44,211 nucleotides of DNA, from contig JAFGBI010000101.1 of the NCBI GenBank assembly GCA_016933275.1, forward strand, positions 1-44,211. The letters run 5' to 3'. Below are positions 16,354-24,190 of this stretch, in pieces; within the stretch, counting starts at the first letter, position 1; each line of letters begins with the position of its first letter. This stretch comes from Polyangiaceae bacterium (lineage in GTDB: Bacteria > Myxococcota_A > Polyangia > Polyangiales > Polyangiaceae). Position numbers and translations under genes: made by a program. The notes under the pieces were generated by a model. That model saw only the letters and a list, made by a program, of their open reading frames with translations, did no database searches and was not told the origin of the DNA.

Positions 16354-16399
16354 CATTCCTTCTGGCTACGGTTCTTCATTCCTTCTGGCTACGGTTCTT
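16354..16399. repeat. Exact 23-bp tandem duplication spanning a stop codon and the next gene's ribosome-binding site
   Basis: The unit CATTCCTTCTGGCTACGGTT plus CTT occurs twice head to tail with no mismatch (16354-16376 and 16377-16399). On the minus strand it encodes the last residues of the transaldolase plus its TGA. The second copy supplies the AGAAGGA leader of the GT2 gene. The duplication is recent by its identity and changes the spacing between two co-transcribed genes. Confidence 0.9.
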
Positions 16400-17032
16400 C
16401 CAGGCCTCGTTAAACTCCCGGATCGTCGATTCGGTGCGGGGATTCCAGATCATCTTGCGGATGATCGCGGGCGGCACGGTCACAATGTGCGCCCCGTGCT
16501 GGAGTGCTGCGACCACGTCCGCGACATGGCGAATCGACCCCACGATGATCTTGGCCGGTGACCCTTCACGATCCAGGATCGCGCGGGTCTCCGTGATGAT
16601 CGGCCCCGGCTCGTAGCCCATGTCGCGGATTCGCCCGCTGAACAGGCTCACATACGTCGCGCCCGCGAGGGCCGCCAGGTATAGCTGGCTGAAGTTCATC
16701 ATGCAGGTCGCGTTGGTGGCGATCTCACGGCCCGCCAGCTTGTGGATCACCTGCAGCCCCACCTCGCTGAACGGGACCTTGATGCAGATCCGATCCGGCG
16801 CCCATGCGTGATAGCCAAGGGCCTCGTCGAGCATCGCCTCGGGGGTCTCCGTCGTGAGCTCGACGGAGACGGGGCCCGTCGAGCGGGCCACGATCTCGCG
16901 GATGCAGGTCTCGAGATCGATGGCGCCGAGTTCGCGCGCGATGATCAGGGGATTGGTCGTGACTCCACAGACCACCCCCCAGTCGAAGATGGTGGTGACT
17001 TCGTCGGGGACCGAGCTATCGAGGAACAGCAA
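16376..17032 (-). CDS. Transaldolase / fructose-6-phosphate aldolase family protein
   Basis: 218 residues, the usual length of the short transaldolase (TalC/FSA, MipB) type. The N-terminus LFLDSSVPDEV is the first barrel strand. GVTTNPLI is the conserved second strand. The Schiff-base lysine is Lys85 in ICIKVPFSE. TNATCMMNFSQ, SLFSGRI and VGSIRHVADV are the following strand motifs. Transaldolases move a dihydroxyacetone unit among sugar phosphates and can form sedoheptulose-7-phosphate. TTG is used as start because GGAG sits six bases before it and the family begins at this strand; the longer upstream frame is Arg/Pro-rich. It lies between gmhB-like and GT2 genes on the same strand, which suggests supply of a heptose precursor (inference). 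Confidence 0.9.
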   Translation of the reverse strand: MLFLDSSVPDEVTTIFDWGVVCGVTTNPLIIARELGAIDLETCIREIVARSTGPVSVELTTETPEAMLDEALGYHAWAPDRICIKVPFSEVGLQVIHKLAGREIATNATCMMNFSQLYLAALAGATYVSLFSGRIRDMGYEPGPIITETRAILDREGSPAKIIVGSIRHVADVVAALQHGAHIVTVPPAIIRKMIWNPRTESTIREFNEAWKNRSQKE

Positions 17033-17238
17033 GGGAGACTCCGGGAGAAGTGGCGGCTGGGTGGTCCCGGCACTGCCGGCGCGACCCGTGGCGCAGCATG
17101 ATCGGCGGGCGGCGGGGACGCAACTAATCCGTGTCGACCTCCCGGCGGCCGTGGGGCCCCGGCTCGGGCGCTCGGCACGGCGCTGGATCCGAGGCGCTAC
17201 GGACGGGAGTCTCGGGTGACGTTCGAGCGGCGCGGGCG

Positions 17239-17853
17239 TCACCGCAGCGTTGCGGCCAGGATCGCGGCGACGACCTCGTCGAACTGCGCGCCCATCAGAT
17301 CCGGCCGCGCCGTGGGGCCGTGGCGCTGGGGACAGAGCTCGCACCGGTGCGGGGAGAAGACCAGCGCCGCGCCGATCCCCGCGGCCCGCGCGGCCAACAC
17401 GTCGCCGGGGGAATCGCCGATCATGAAGCTTCGGGCGGGATCGAGCCGGAGTCGGCGCAGGGCGGAGAGCAAGAGGCCCGGTTGGGGTTTGCGGCAATCG
17501 CACGCTCGGACGAGCTCGGAGACACCTCCGGGTCCACCGCGGGGGTGGTGCATACAGACCTCGACCGCGGCGATCTCGATCCCATGCTCGGCGAGCATCG
17601 CCACCAGCGCCCGGTTCGTACGTTCGACCGCGGCGACCGAGATCTGCCCCTTGGCGGGGCCCGGCTGGTTGGTGGCGATGGCGAGCACGAAGCCAGCGTC
17701 GGCGAGCGCCGCGAGTCCCCCGAGGACCCCTGGCATCAGGCGGATCTGCTTGGGGTGGAAGGCGACCTGTACGGTTCCGGTCTCCTCATCTCGGACCACG
17801 TCGATGAGCGTCGCGTCCCGGTCGAGGATCACCCCGGGGCGGAGCTCGGTCAC
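17239..17853 (-). CDS. gmhB: D-glycero-D-manno-heptose-1,7-bisphosphate 7-phosphatase-like HAD protein
   Basis: 204 residues, HAD superfamily. The nucleophile motif is ILDRDAT (Asp11, Asp13), where the family usually has DRDGT, so the Gly to Ala change is notable. ATNQPG is motif II, with RKPQPG and GDSPGDVLAA completing the site. The zinc loop of GmhB is present as C100-x-H102 and C118-x-C120. The enzyme removes the 7-phosphate of heptose bisphosphate in the cytoplasm, a step towards ADP- or GDP-heptose. It starts with a GTG that overlaps the TGA of the upstream gene by four bases (GTGA), so the two are translationally coupled. The transaldolase follows after 206 bases. Confidence 0.88.
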   Translation of the reverse strand: MTELRPGVILDRDATLIDVVRDEETGTVQVAFHPKQIRLMPGVLGGLAALADAGFVLAIATNQPGPAKGQISVAAVERTNRALVAMLAEHGIEIAAVEVCMHHPRGGPGGVSELVRACDCRKPQPGLLLSALRRLRLDPARSFMIGDSPGDVLAARAAGIGAALVFSPHRCELCPQRHGPTARPDLMGAQFDEVVAAILAATLR

Positions 17854-19301
17854 GGCGCCTCCTCCTCGAGCCGCTCCCAGACCTCGTAGGTGTCCCGGCG
17901 GCGGTCACCGACGTTGAGCGTTCGCGCGAGCCGGATGAAGGTCCACATGGTCCCCGTGAGCCTCCGCAGCTTCGAGATGCCGACTCGCTCCTGGTAGTCG
18001 ATGGGTACTTCGACCACGCGGTACCCGGAGCGGGCGGGCCAGAGCAGGGTGTCGATCGGGATCGCATCCCCCTCGCCATCGAAGGAGAAGCCGCGGATGG
18101 TGCTCGAACGATAGCCGCGCATCCCGCTGTGGAGGTCCGCGATCGGAACCCCCTCGAGGGCGCGGGCCGCATACACGAACGTCTTGTTGGCGACGTAGTT
18201 CGCGAGCGGCATCGCCTGGGGGCGGCGGCGGGTGCGGGCGGCGTTCACCACGTCGGCTCCCCCTTCGAGGATGCGGCGAATCGCCGGGATCGCCGCCGGT
18301 GGGTAGGTGAAGTCACAGTCGAGATAGACCAGGGCATCGCTCTGGGCTGCGGCCTCGTACATCAGAAGCTCCATGGCCGGGCCGTGGCCCCGCGGCGGCA
18401 GCTGTCGCAGCACCCGCGCCCCCTTCTCCGCCGCGATGATCGGGGTTCGGTCCCGCACGGAGCTGTCCACGCAGAGGATCTGCGCGTCGGGGACCGCCGT
18501 GCGGATCTCGTCGATCATGCGCGCGATGCTCGGCTCCTCGTCCATCGTCAGCATCCCCACCGTGAGCGACAGCGGACCGGGCGCCGGCGGTCGCCGCGCC
18601 ACCACCACGTGCTGGTGCGACAGGAGGCGCGGCATGAGCTTCGTCACCTGCACCTCCATGGGGCGCACCGCCGCGAGGTAGAGCTCATACGCCGAGAGGT
18701 CGCGGAAGCCGGTCGCGGTCTCTTCTCCCTCGCGCAGGGTCAGGTCGAAGGCCTCGCCCACCAGCGTGCGGGCGGCCTTGAGCAGGAGCGGGTTCTGGGT
18801 GATCTCGAGGATTTCGAGCCCGGCGGCGCGGACGATGCCCTCGAGATCCCGGCGCCGGAAGGAACCGAGCGCCGCGTTCGGGAAGCCGAGCTCCGGGCGG
18901 GCCATCCCCACCTGGATCGGCCAGGCCTCACGATTGCGGACCGAGGCCACCAGCCGCCCCTCGGGCGCCACGAAGGCGGCGAGGGAATCGACCAGGGCGG
19001 CCGGGTCCCGCGAGCGCTCGAGCGCGTCCGGCACCATTACCAGGTCGAACGTGCGTCCCCCGAGTGCCGACCGGAGCGCCGCCTGGTCGTCGAAGTCGAG
19101 CGCGGTCACCCCGTCGAGCACCCGCTCGGCCCGCTCGAGCAGCCCCGGGTCCCGCTCGATCGCGACGACCTCGGCCCCCGCCTCGCGCGCGGCGAGCGCG
19201 GCGAGACCCACGCCGCAGCCCACGTCGAGGACCGTGCGGGGGCGCCCGATCACGGCCACGAGCGCTGGGTTCACGTCGTCGGTTGGGTGTTTCCGGGGCA
19301 T
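17850..19301 (-). CDS. Methyltransferase-GT2 glycosyltransferase fusion
   Basis: 483 residues with two domains. The N-terminal half is a class I SAM methyltransferase with motif I VLDVGCGVGL near residue 25 and acidic IERDPG about 20 residues on. The C-terminal half, from about residue 250, is a Dpm1/WcaA-like GT2 with LTVGMLTMDEEPSI, CVDSSVRDRT and metal site YLDCDFTYPP. It ends with VPIDYQERVGISKLRRL. It probably builds and methylates a surface glycan or its lipid carrier. The ATG at 19301 leaves a 64-base promoter gap to the divergent methyltransferase gene. A longer form from the ATG at 19367 is open but would overlap the start codon of that gene. It is coupled to gmhB by a GTGA overlap. 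Confidence 0.85.
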   Translation of the reverse strand: MPRKHPTDDVNPALVAVIGRPRTVLDVGCGVGLAALAAREAGAEVVAIERDPGLLERAERVLDGVTALDFDDQAALRSALGGRTFDLVMVPDALERSRDPAALVDSLAAFVAPEGRLVASVRNREAWPIQVGMARPELGFPNAALGSFRRRDLEGIVRAAGLEILEITQNPLLLKAARTLVGEAFDLTLREGEETATGFRDLSAYELYLAAVRPMEVQVTKLMPRLLSHQHVVVARRPPAPGPLSLTVGMLTMDEEPSIARMIDEIRTAVPDAQILCVDSSVRDRTPIIAAEKGARVLRQLPPRGHGPAMELLMYEAAAQSDALVYLDCDFTYPPAAIPAIRRILEGGADVVNAARTRRRPQAMPLANYVANKTFVYAARALEGVPIADLHSGMRGYRSSTIRGFSFDGEGDAIPIDTLLWPARSGYRVVEVPIDYQERVGISKLRRLTGTMWTFIRLARTLNVGDRRRDTYEVWERLEEEAP

Positions 19302-19365
19302 CGCGGGCAGCGACGCTAGCAGGCGTGAAGTAGCGTCGCCAGCCAGGAGCTGATAGCTCAGCGCC

Positions 19366-20184
19366 ATGAGTCGTTCGGACGACCTCTACCCCCTCGACCT
19401 CGGTGCGGTCGGGTATGCCTACGTCGAGCGACCGAACGCGACCCTGCTCGGGCTTTGTGCGCGCCACGTGCTCACCCGGGGATCGCGCCCGCGGATCCTC
19501 GATGTCGGCTGCGGCGCGGGGGCGAATGCGCGCGCCATTCGCGACCGTTGTCCCGACGCGTACCTGGTCGGCATCGAACCGAACGAACGGGCCGCCGAGC
19601 TCGCGCGGGCCGCGTGCGACGAGGTCTTCGGCGGCCTGGTGGCGGACTGGCTCGCCGAGCCCAGGCTCGTCGTGGCGCCGTTCGACGGTGTCCTGCTGAG
19701 CGACGTCATCGAGCACCAGGCCGACCCGCTCGCCCTCCTGCGCGCCCTCGTTGCCGAGCCGTCCCTCGCGGGCGCGGTCTTCGTGGTCTCGGTGCCGAAC
19801 TACGCTGTATGGTATAGCCGCCTGCGCACGCTCGGTGGCCGCTTCGAGTACGCCCACAGCGGGCTGTTCGATCGCACCCACCTCCGCTTCTTCACCGCGC
19901 CGAGCCTCCAGGAACTGCTCGCCCACGCCGGGCTCGCGATCGTTGATTCCGGGATCACCCCCTCCCTGGTCCAGGCCGCGGCACCCTGGCTCCGTCGGGC
20001 CTTCGCCGACGACGTCGCCCGTGGCGCCCACCTCGCCCTCGCGGAGTCCCCACTCCACCGCGTCTACCGCGCGGCCGTCGAACCTGTCGAGACGGCCCTC
20101 TGCCGTCTCTGGCCGAGCCTGCTCGGGTTCCAGATCGTCGTGGCCGCGCGCGAGGCGGGGCACCCCTCGGGTCAGTCCCCGTAG
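19366..20184 (+). CDS. Class I SAM-dependent methyltransferase
   Basis: 272 residues. Motif I is RILDVGCGAGANARAI near residue 43. The acidic residue binding SAM is in VGIEPNE. GVLLSDVIEHQADPLALL is the post-motif strand, followed by VVSVPNYAVWYSRLRTLGG. Together these match the Methyltransf_11/23 group linked to sugar or lipid modification in glycan clusters. HLRFFTAPSLQELLAHAG is the typical cap segment. The substrate is unknown. An AGGAG lies 16 bases before the ATG, farther than usual. Its 3' end overlaps the convergent discoidin-domain gene by 13 bases. Confidence 0.88.
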   Translation: MSRSDDLYPLDLGAVGYAYVERPNATLLGLCARHVLTRGSRPRILDVGCGAGANARAIRDRCPDAYLVGIEPNERAAELARAACDEVFGGLVADWLAEPRLVVAPFDGVLLSDVIEHQADPLALLRALVAEPSLAGAVFVVSVPNYAVWYSRLRTLGGRFEYAHSGLFDRTHLRFFTAPSLQELLAHAGLAIVDSGITPSLVQAAAPWLRRAFADDVARGAHLALAESPLHRVYRAAVEPVETALCRLWPSLLGFQIVVAAREAGHPSGQSP

Positions 20185-21164
20185 GCCTCGATCTCGTTCA
20201 CCGCGATGTAGCCACGCTCGGCGCGTGCCAGGCGGACATAGCGGGCAGGCTCGTCCGTCAGCGGCTGCGACCAGGGGTGGCTCGCCGTGAAGCGCGCGGT
20301 GCGCTCGGCGACGCGACGCCAGGTGGCACCATCCTCGGACAGCTCGAGCCCGACCGGGAGGATCTCGTCCCAGTAGCCGTCGTTGCGGTGGTAGACGACG
20401 ACCTCCCGGAGCCGATGAGTCCCTCCGAGATCCACGACGACCCATGGCGACGCCTCGGTCTGCGTGTGGACGCCGTAGTTGGCGTTGCGCACCCCGTCCG
20501 TCACGCCCTGGGCGTCCGGCGTGCCCGGGTGCCGGCTGCTCGCCGTGGCCGCCATTCCTTCTGCCAGGTTCTGCGGTGCGAGGAGCCGAGCCATCGCGGC
20601 GGCGAGGGCCAGCGCCGCCACCAAGCCCATCGCGGCGATCCGGCGGCGACGGGCGCGGACGATGGCGCGGGGGCTTCGTGGTTCGACCATGCCGAGCAGC
20701 GCCTCGATCACGAGCTCGGCGACCTCTCGACCGGTGTCGACCAGCGCCGGGGTAAGCCGATCGACCGCGATCGGCTCGGTCGCGGAGAGGATCGGAGCGG
20801 CCGCCTCGAGGTGCTTCGGCAGGCGCAGGCCCTCGGCGTCGGCGCCGCCCGCGACGAGCGCGTCCCACGCTTCGGGCGAGGTGGGCAGGGCTTCGTCCGC
20901 CGCCGCCCCCGCGAACACACGGTGCGCCGCGAAGGCGAGCGCGAAGGCCTCGCGGGTGAGCGAGAGGCCAGCTGGTGTGCGATCCTCGCTGCGTAGCTCG
21001 CGCGCGACTCGGTAGCGCCCGTAGGCCGCGCGGTGTAGCTCGGCCCCCCGAGTGCGCCGCGCCTCGGGGCAGGACCGCGCGCGCCGCTCGGCCTCGGCGA
21101 GGAGGAACGGCTCGAGCAGGAAGGCAGCGGTGCGCCGCACTCGGGTCCGCATGGTGGCGACCAT
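20172..21164 (-). CDS. Membrane-anchored protein with C-terminal F5/8 type C (discoidin) domain
   Basis: 330 residues. An Ala/Arg/Glu-rich N-terminal region with no known fold (1-165) is followed by one membrane helix (about 174-192, GLVAALALAAAMARLLA), then a discoidin-like jelly roll (about 200-330). Diagnostic pieces are VTDGVRNANYGVHTQTE, PWVVVDLGGTHRLREVVVYH and the closing ARYVRLARAERGYIAVNEIE. Such domains bind carbohydrate or lipid head groups. With a positively charged N-terminal flank the sugar-binding domain should face outside. It may sense or hold the glycan made by its neighbours (inference). Two ATG choices lie 12 bases apart; the first is used. Confidence 0.8.
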   Translation of the reverse strand: MVATMRTRVRRTAAFLLEPFLLAEAERRARSCPEARRTRGAELHRAAYGRYRVARELRSEDRTPAGLSLTREAFALAFAAHRVFAGAAADEALPTSPEAWDALVAGGADAEGLRLPKHLEAAAPILSATEPIAVDRLTPALVDTGREVAELVIEALLGMVEPRSPRAIVRARRRRIAAMGLVAALALAAAMARLLAPQNLAEGMAATASSRHPGTPDAQGVTDGVRNANYGVHTQTEASPWVVVDLGGTHRLREVVVYHRNDGYWDEILPVGLELSEDGATWRRVAERTARFTASHPWSQPLTDEPARYVRLARAERGYIAVNEIEAYGD

Positions 21165-21213
21165 ACCCTGACCCGTTGCTCCTAGGAACGCCGGCCCCTA
21201 ACATGAGTCCCCC

Positions 21214-23115
21214 GTGGCGTCGCCGCTACTTTCGTCGATTGCCGCACGCGCGCGGTATGCGCTCGGCACCAGTGCTCGCTGGCTGGCGGTGGCCGTTCGG
21301 GATCCGCGCGCTTGGTCCACGCTCGCGGCCATGGTCCTGCTCGGCTGGGGCCTCTGGCGGATGCTCCAGCCGATGGTCGAGCGGTGGGACACCTATGGGT
21401 TTCACGACTGGGACGTCGCGACCGCCTATCGCTACATCACCCGGGTGAGCCTGCGGGACCACGGCGAGCTGCCCTTCTGGAACCCTTGGCTCTGCGGCGG
21501 CTTCCCCGCGTTCGGCTACATCGAGGGCGCGACCAACCTCATCTCTCCCTACCTGCCTTTTTACCTCTTCCTCGACGTGCGGACGGCGTTCCGCATCGAA
21601 GTGATCGGCGCCACCGCCACGGCGGTAGTGGGTGCCTACTGCTTCGGGCGACGCTTCACGCGGAGCGCGGCCCTCGCGGCGTTCGTGGCGGCCCTGTTCG
21701 CGCTGAACGGTCGTTGGGCGTTGCAGCTGACGACGGGTCACACCTGGCACCTGCAGTTCTGCTGGCTGCCCTGGGCGCTCTTCGCCTTCGATCGGGCAAA
21801 GGAGAGGGGAGGTGACGGGAGCGCTATCCTCGCAGGGCTCTTCGTAGCGCTCACCGCCTGGTTCGGCGGGATCTACCCGCTCCCCTACACGGCGCTCGTG
21901 CTGACAGGGTACGCGCTCTTGCTCGCCGTGCAGCTCGGCTCCTGGCGGCCGCTCGCCATGCTCGTGGTAGCGGGCGGAGTCGCCGCAGGGCTCGCGGCCC
22001 CCAAGCTCTTGCCCGTGGCCGATACGATGGCGAGCGCGCCCCGGGTCATCGAATCGAAGGAGGTGATCGGGCTCGGTGAGCTCGTGGTCATGCTGGTCAA
22101 CCGCGGCCAGCGCTTCGGCGAGCTGCCCGTTCGCGTGCCCGCCTACAACTGGCACGAATGGGGGATCTACATCGGGAGCGCTCCGCTGCTCGCGCTCGGG
22201 CTGGGGGTGCTGTTCGCCCGCGGTCCTCGGGAGCAGGCGCTGCGCGCGCTCGGTCTCGGTGCGCTGCTGCTCGGTCTCGGCGCGTTCCACCCCCAGGCGC
22301 CCTGGACCCTGCTCCATCGGGCCCCGGTCTTCTCGTCGTTGCACGTGCCGTCCCGGTTCCACGTCGTCATGGTGCTCCTGCTCGCCACCGTGTTTGTTGC
22401 CTGGGTGGCCGCTCCCGTCGATCGGCTGATCCGCCGCCTCCCTTGGCTCGATCTCCTGCTGCTCCTACCGGTGGTCGCGATGGTGGTCGACCTCGGCACC
22501 GAGTCGCGGCGGAGCGTCCGGCAGGCCTTCTGGATGGAAGCGCCGGCCGTCGTCGAGGCGGCACCGGTCTTCGAGCATCATCGGGCGCCGTTGGTGCAGT
22601 ACCGGCGGCGCGACTGGGCTACGCCCGTGCTCTTGCCGATGTTTGCCAACCAGGGGGTGATCGACTGCTACGGCATCCCCGCGAGCTTCCCCAGAGGCGC
22701 GCTCGCCGTCGAGGATCGCCGCTATCGCGGCATGGCCGAGATCGTCGGCGGCCCCGGTCGAGCCACGGTCACCGAGTGGTCGCCGAATCACGCGGTGGTC
22801 CGCGTCGAGGGTGCTTCAGAGGGGGCGGTGGTCGTCTACAACATGAACTACGAGCGGAGCTGGTGGGCCCGAGGCGTGCCCGCCCTGGAGCATGAGCACC
22901 GCGTGGCCGCGCTGCTCGGACCAGGCGAGACTACGGTGGTATTTCGCTACTGGCCGCGGCGGCTAGGGGCGGGGGTGCTCATCTGTCTGGCCACGCTCGG
23001 CGCGATCGGGATCTGGCAATGGCGGCGACGCGGCGTGGGTCCGCTGGGGGCGCGAGCGCTGGCCTGGCTCCGGCGCCCGGCGAAGGGCCGCCGCCGAGCG
23101 GGGGCGCCACCCTGA
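21214..23115 (+). CDS. Polytopic membrane protein, YfhO-like
   Basis: 633 residues with many hydrophobic helices between residues 28 and 430, a long soluble segment (about 440-585), a final helix (about 587-605) and a basic tail. Early loop motifs HDWDVATAYRYITR and LPFWNPWLCGGFPAFGY are characteristic of the YfhO group of GT-C-like proteins, which glycosylate cell-surface polymers in Gram-positives. LHVPSRFHVVMVLLLAT is another family landmark. A role in attaching a sugar on the outer face of the inner membrane is likely; the acceptor is not known. The GTG start gives a short basic N-terminus before the first helix. It is divergent from the discoidin protein with a 49-base gap. Confidence 0.82.
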   Translation: MASPLLSSIAARARYALGTSARWLAVAVRDPRAWSTLAAMVLLGWGLWRMLQPMVERWDTYGFHDWDVATAYRYITRVSLRDHGELPFWNPWLCGGFPAFGYIEGATNLISPYLPFYLFLDVRTAFRIEVIGATATAVVGAYCFGRRFTRSAALAAFVAALFALNGRWALQLTTGHTWHLQFCWLPWALFAFDRAKERGGDGSAILAGLFVALTAWFGGIYPLPYTALVLTGYALLLAVQLGSWRPLAMLVVAGGVAAGLAAPKLLPVADTMASAPRVIESKEVIGLGELVVMLVNRGQRFGELPVRVPAYNWHEWGIYIGSAPLLALGLGVLFARGPREQALRALGLGALLLGLGAFHPQAPWTLLHRAPVFSSLHVPSRFHVVMVLLLATVFVAWVAAPVDRLIRRLPWLDLLLLLPVVAMVVDLGTESRRSVRQAFWMEAPAVVEAAPVFEHHRAPLVQYRRRDWATPVLLPMFANQGVIDCYGIPASFPRGALAVEDRRYRGMAEIVGGPGRATVTEWSPNHAVVRVEGASEGAVVVYNMNYERSWWARGVPALEHEHRVAALLGPGETTVVFRYWPRRLGAGVLICLATLGAIGIWQWRRRGVGPLGARALAWLRRPAKGRRRAGAPP

Positions 23116-23749
23116 TCGGCGACGGGGCCGGTAGAGGGATCGGGATCGGCTTGGGGATAGGGCGAAGGGGGGCTCCGGGCGAGGGAGCGGCTCGCGAGTG
23201 CAGGATCGGAGTGGGTGCGGATGGGGCAGGGAAGGACCGGCCGCGGACGGGGTTGAGGGCCCAGCCGTCGGCCTCGCGGGGATTCCGGCCTGGTTTCGCG
23301 CCCGGATCCCCCAAGCTCTGCCGCAGAGCGGCCGCTCCCCGTCCGCAAGAACCAGCGAGCTGCGAAGACCGTGACCGTGAGGATGAGCTTGGTGCGTTCC
23401 TTCACGGCCTCGCTCCATGCTTGACCTGGCGACTCGACCACAATGGCTCAAACGCGCGAGGTCGAGCGGCAGCTTCGCGCCCTTCTCTCCCTACCTCGAC
23501 CAACCGACCCTCCTACGCAAGCGGCGCTGCGCAGGTCACGCCCACGATGGTCCCGAACCAGCCCGCCCGGAACCGGGCGCCACGCCCGCTCCCGGCTCGT
23601 TTCCCCTGGGAGTCATTGGTGCCACCGGCCCCCAAATCCCCGGGCTCGCGCAGCGAGCCGCCGATCAAGAGTGGAGCGCCGCGCGCGGAGCTTGACGCGC
23701 GCGAATTCATCGGAAACCCTTGTTTGGTTGGTTCGAGAGGAGTTGCGGT
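23116..23749. other. Gene-free stretch with purine-rich GGGATCGGG segment
   Basis: The first 130 bases are purine-rich runs of GGGATCGG type that read as false Gly/Arg frames. A minus-strand frame near 23300-23440 has one hydrophobic segment (KLILTVTVFAARWFLRTGSG), but it passes into Arg/Pro-rich noise, so no gene is called. The end holds the ribosome-binding site of the next gene. Confidence 0.35.
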
Positions 23750-24190
23750 ATGCGAAATAGGGATCTTGCACGACTCGCGCTCGCGATGGCCGCTAGCGGC
23801 GTGATGGCGGCGTGTGGCGGCGGTGACGTTGCCGGGGGAGGGCTCGGGATCATGCCGGAAGCCCCGCCGAACGATCCGTCCAGCGATCCCACCTCCGCGC
23901 GCATCCACACGCTCGTCGCCTCGTTCTGCGAGAACGAGCGGGCCTGCTTCCCCCAGGAATTCGCCGCCGAGTACGGCAGCCTCTCGCGGTGTGTGGAGGA
24001 TGGGACCGATGCTGTCGACGTAGAGTTCTCCGATTTCGAGGGGTACTGCCTGGACGCCGCCCTGGATCTCTACGAGTGTTTCGTCGAGATGCTCGGCTGC
24101 GGCGACGCTGAGGATCTCGATCAGGCCTCGGAGTTCTCGGGTTGCGAACTCGAGGTCAGCGACGCCCAGGCCGCCTGCGGCGGCGGCTAG
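23750..24190 (+). CDS. Small acidic Cys-containing lipoprotein
   Basis: 146 residues. The signal peptide ends in GVMAAC (Cys about 23). A Gly/Pro spacer follows, then an acidic domain with six to eight cysteines: FCENERACFPQEFAAEYGSL, SRCVEDG, YCLDAALDLYECFVEML and GCELEVSDAQAAC. The layout of short helices with paired cysteines is one seen in small exported proteins of Myxococcota, whose function is unknown. A strong GAGAGGAG lies seven bases before the ATG. The last four bases overlap the convergent kinase gene. Confidence 0.8.
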   Translation: MRNRDLARLALAMAASGVMAACGGGDVAGGGLGIMPEAPPNDPSSDPTSARIHTLVASFCENERACFPQEFAAEYGSLSRCVEDGTDAVDVEFSDFEGYCLDAALDLYECFVEMLGCGDAEDLDQASEFSGCELEVSDAQAACGGG

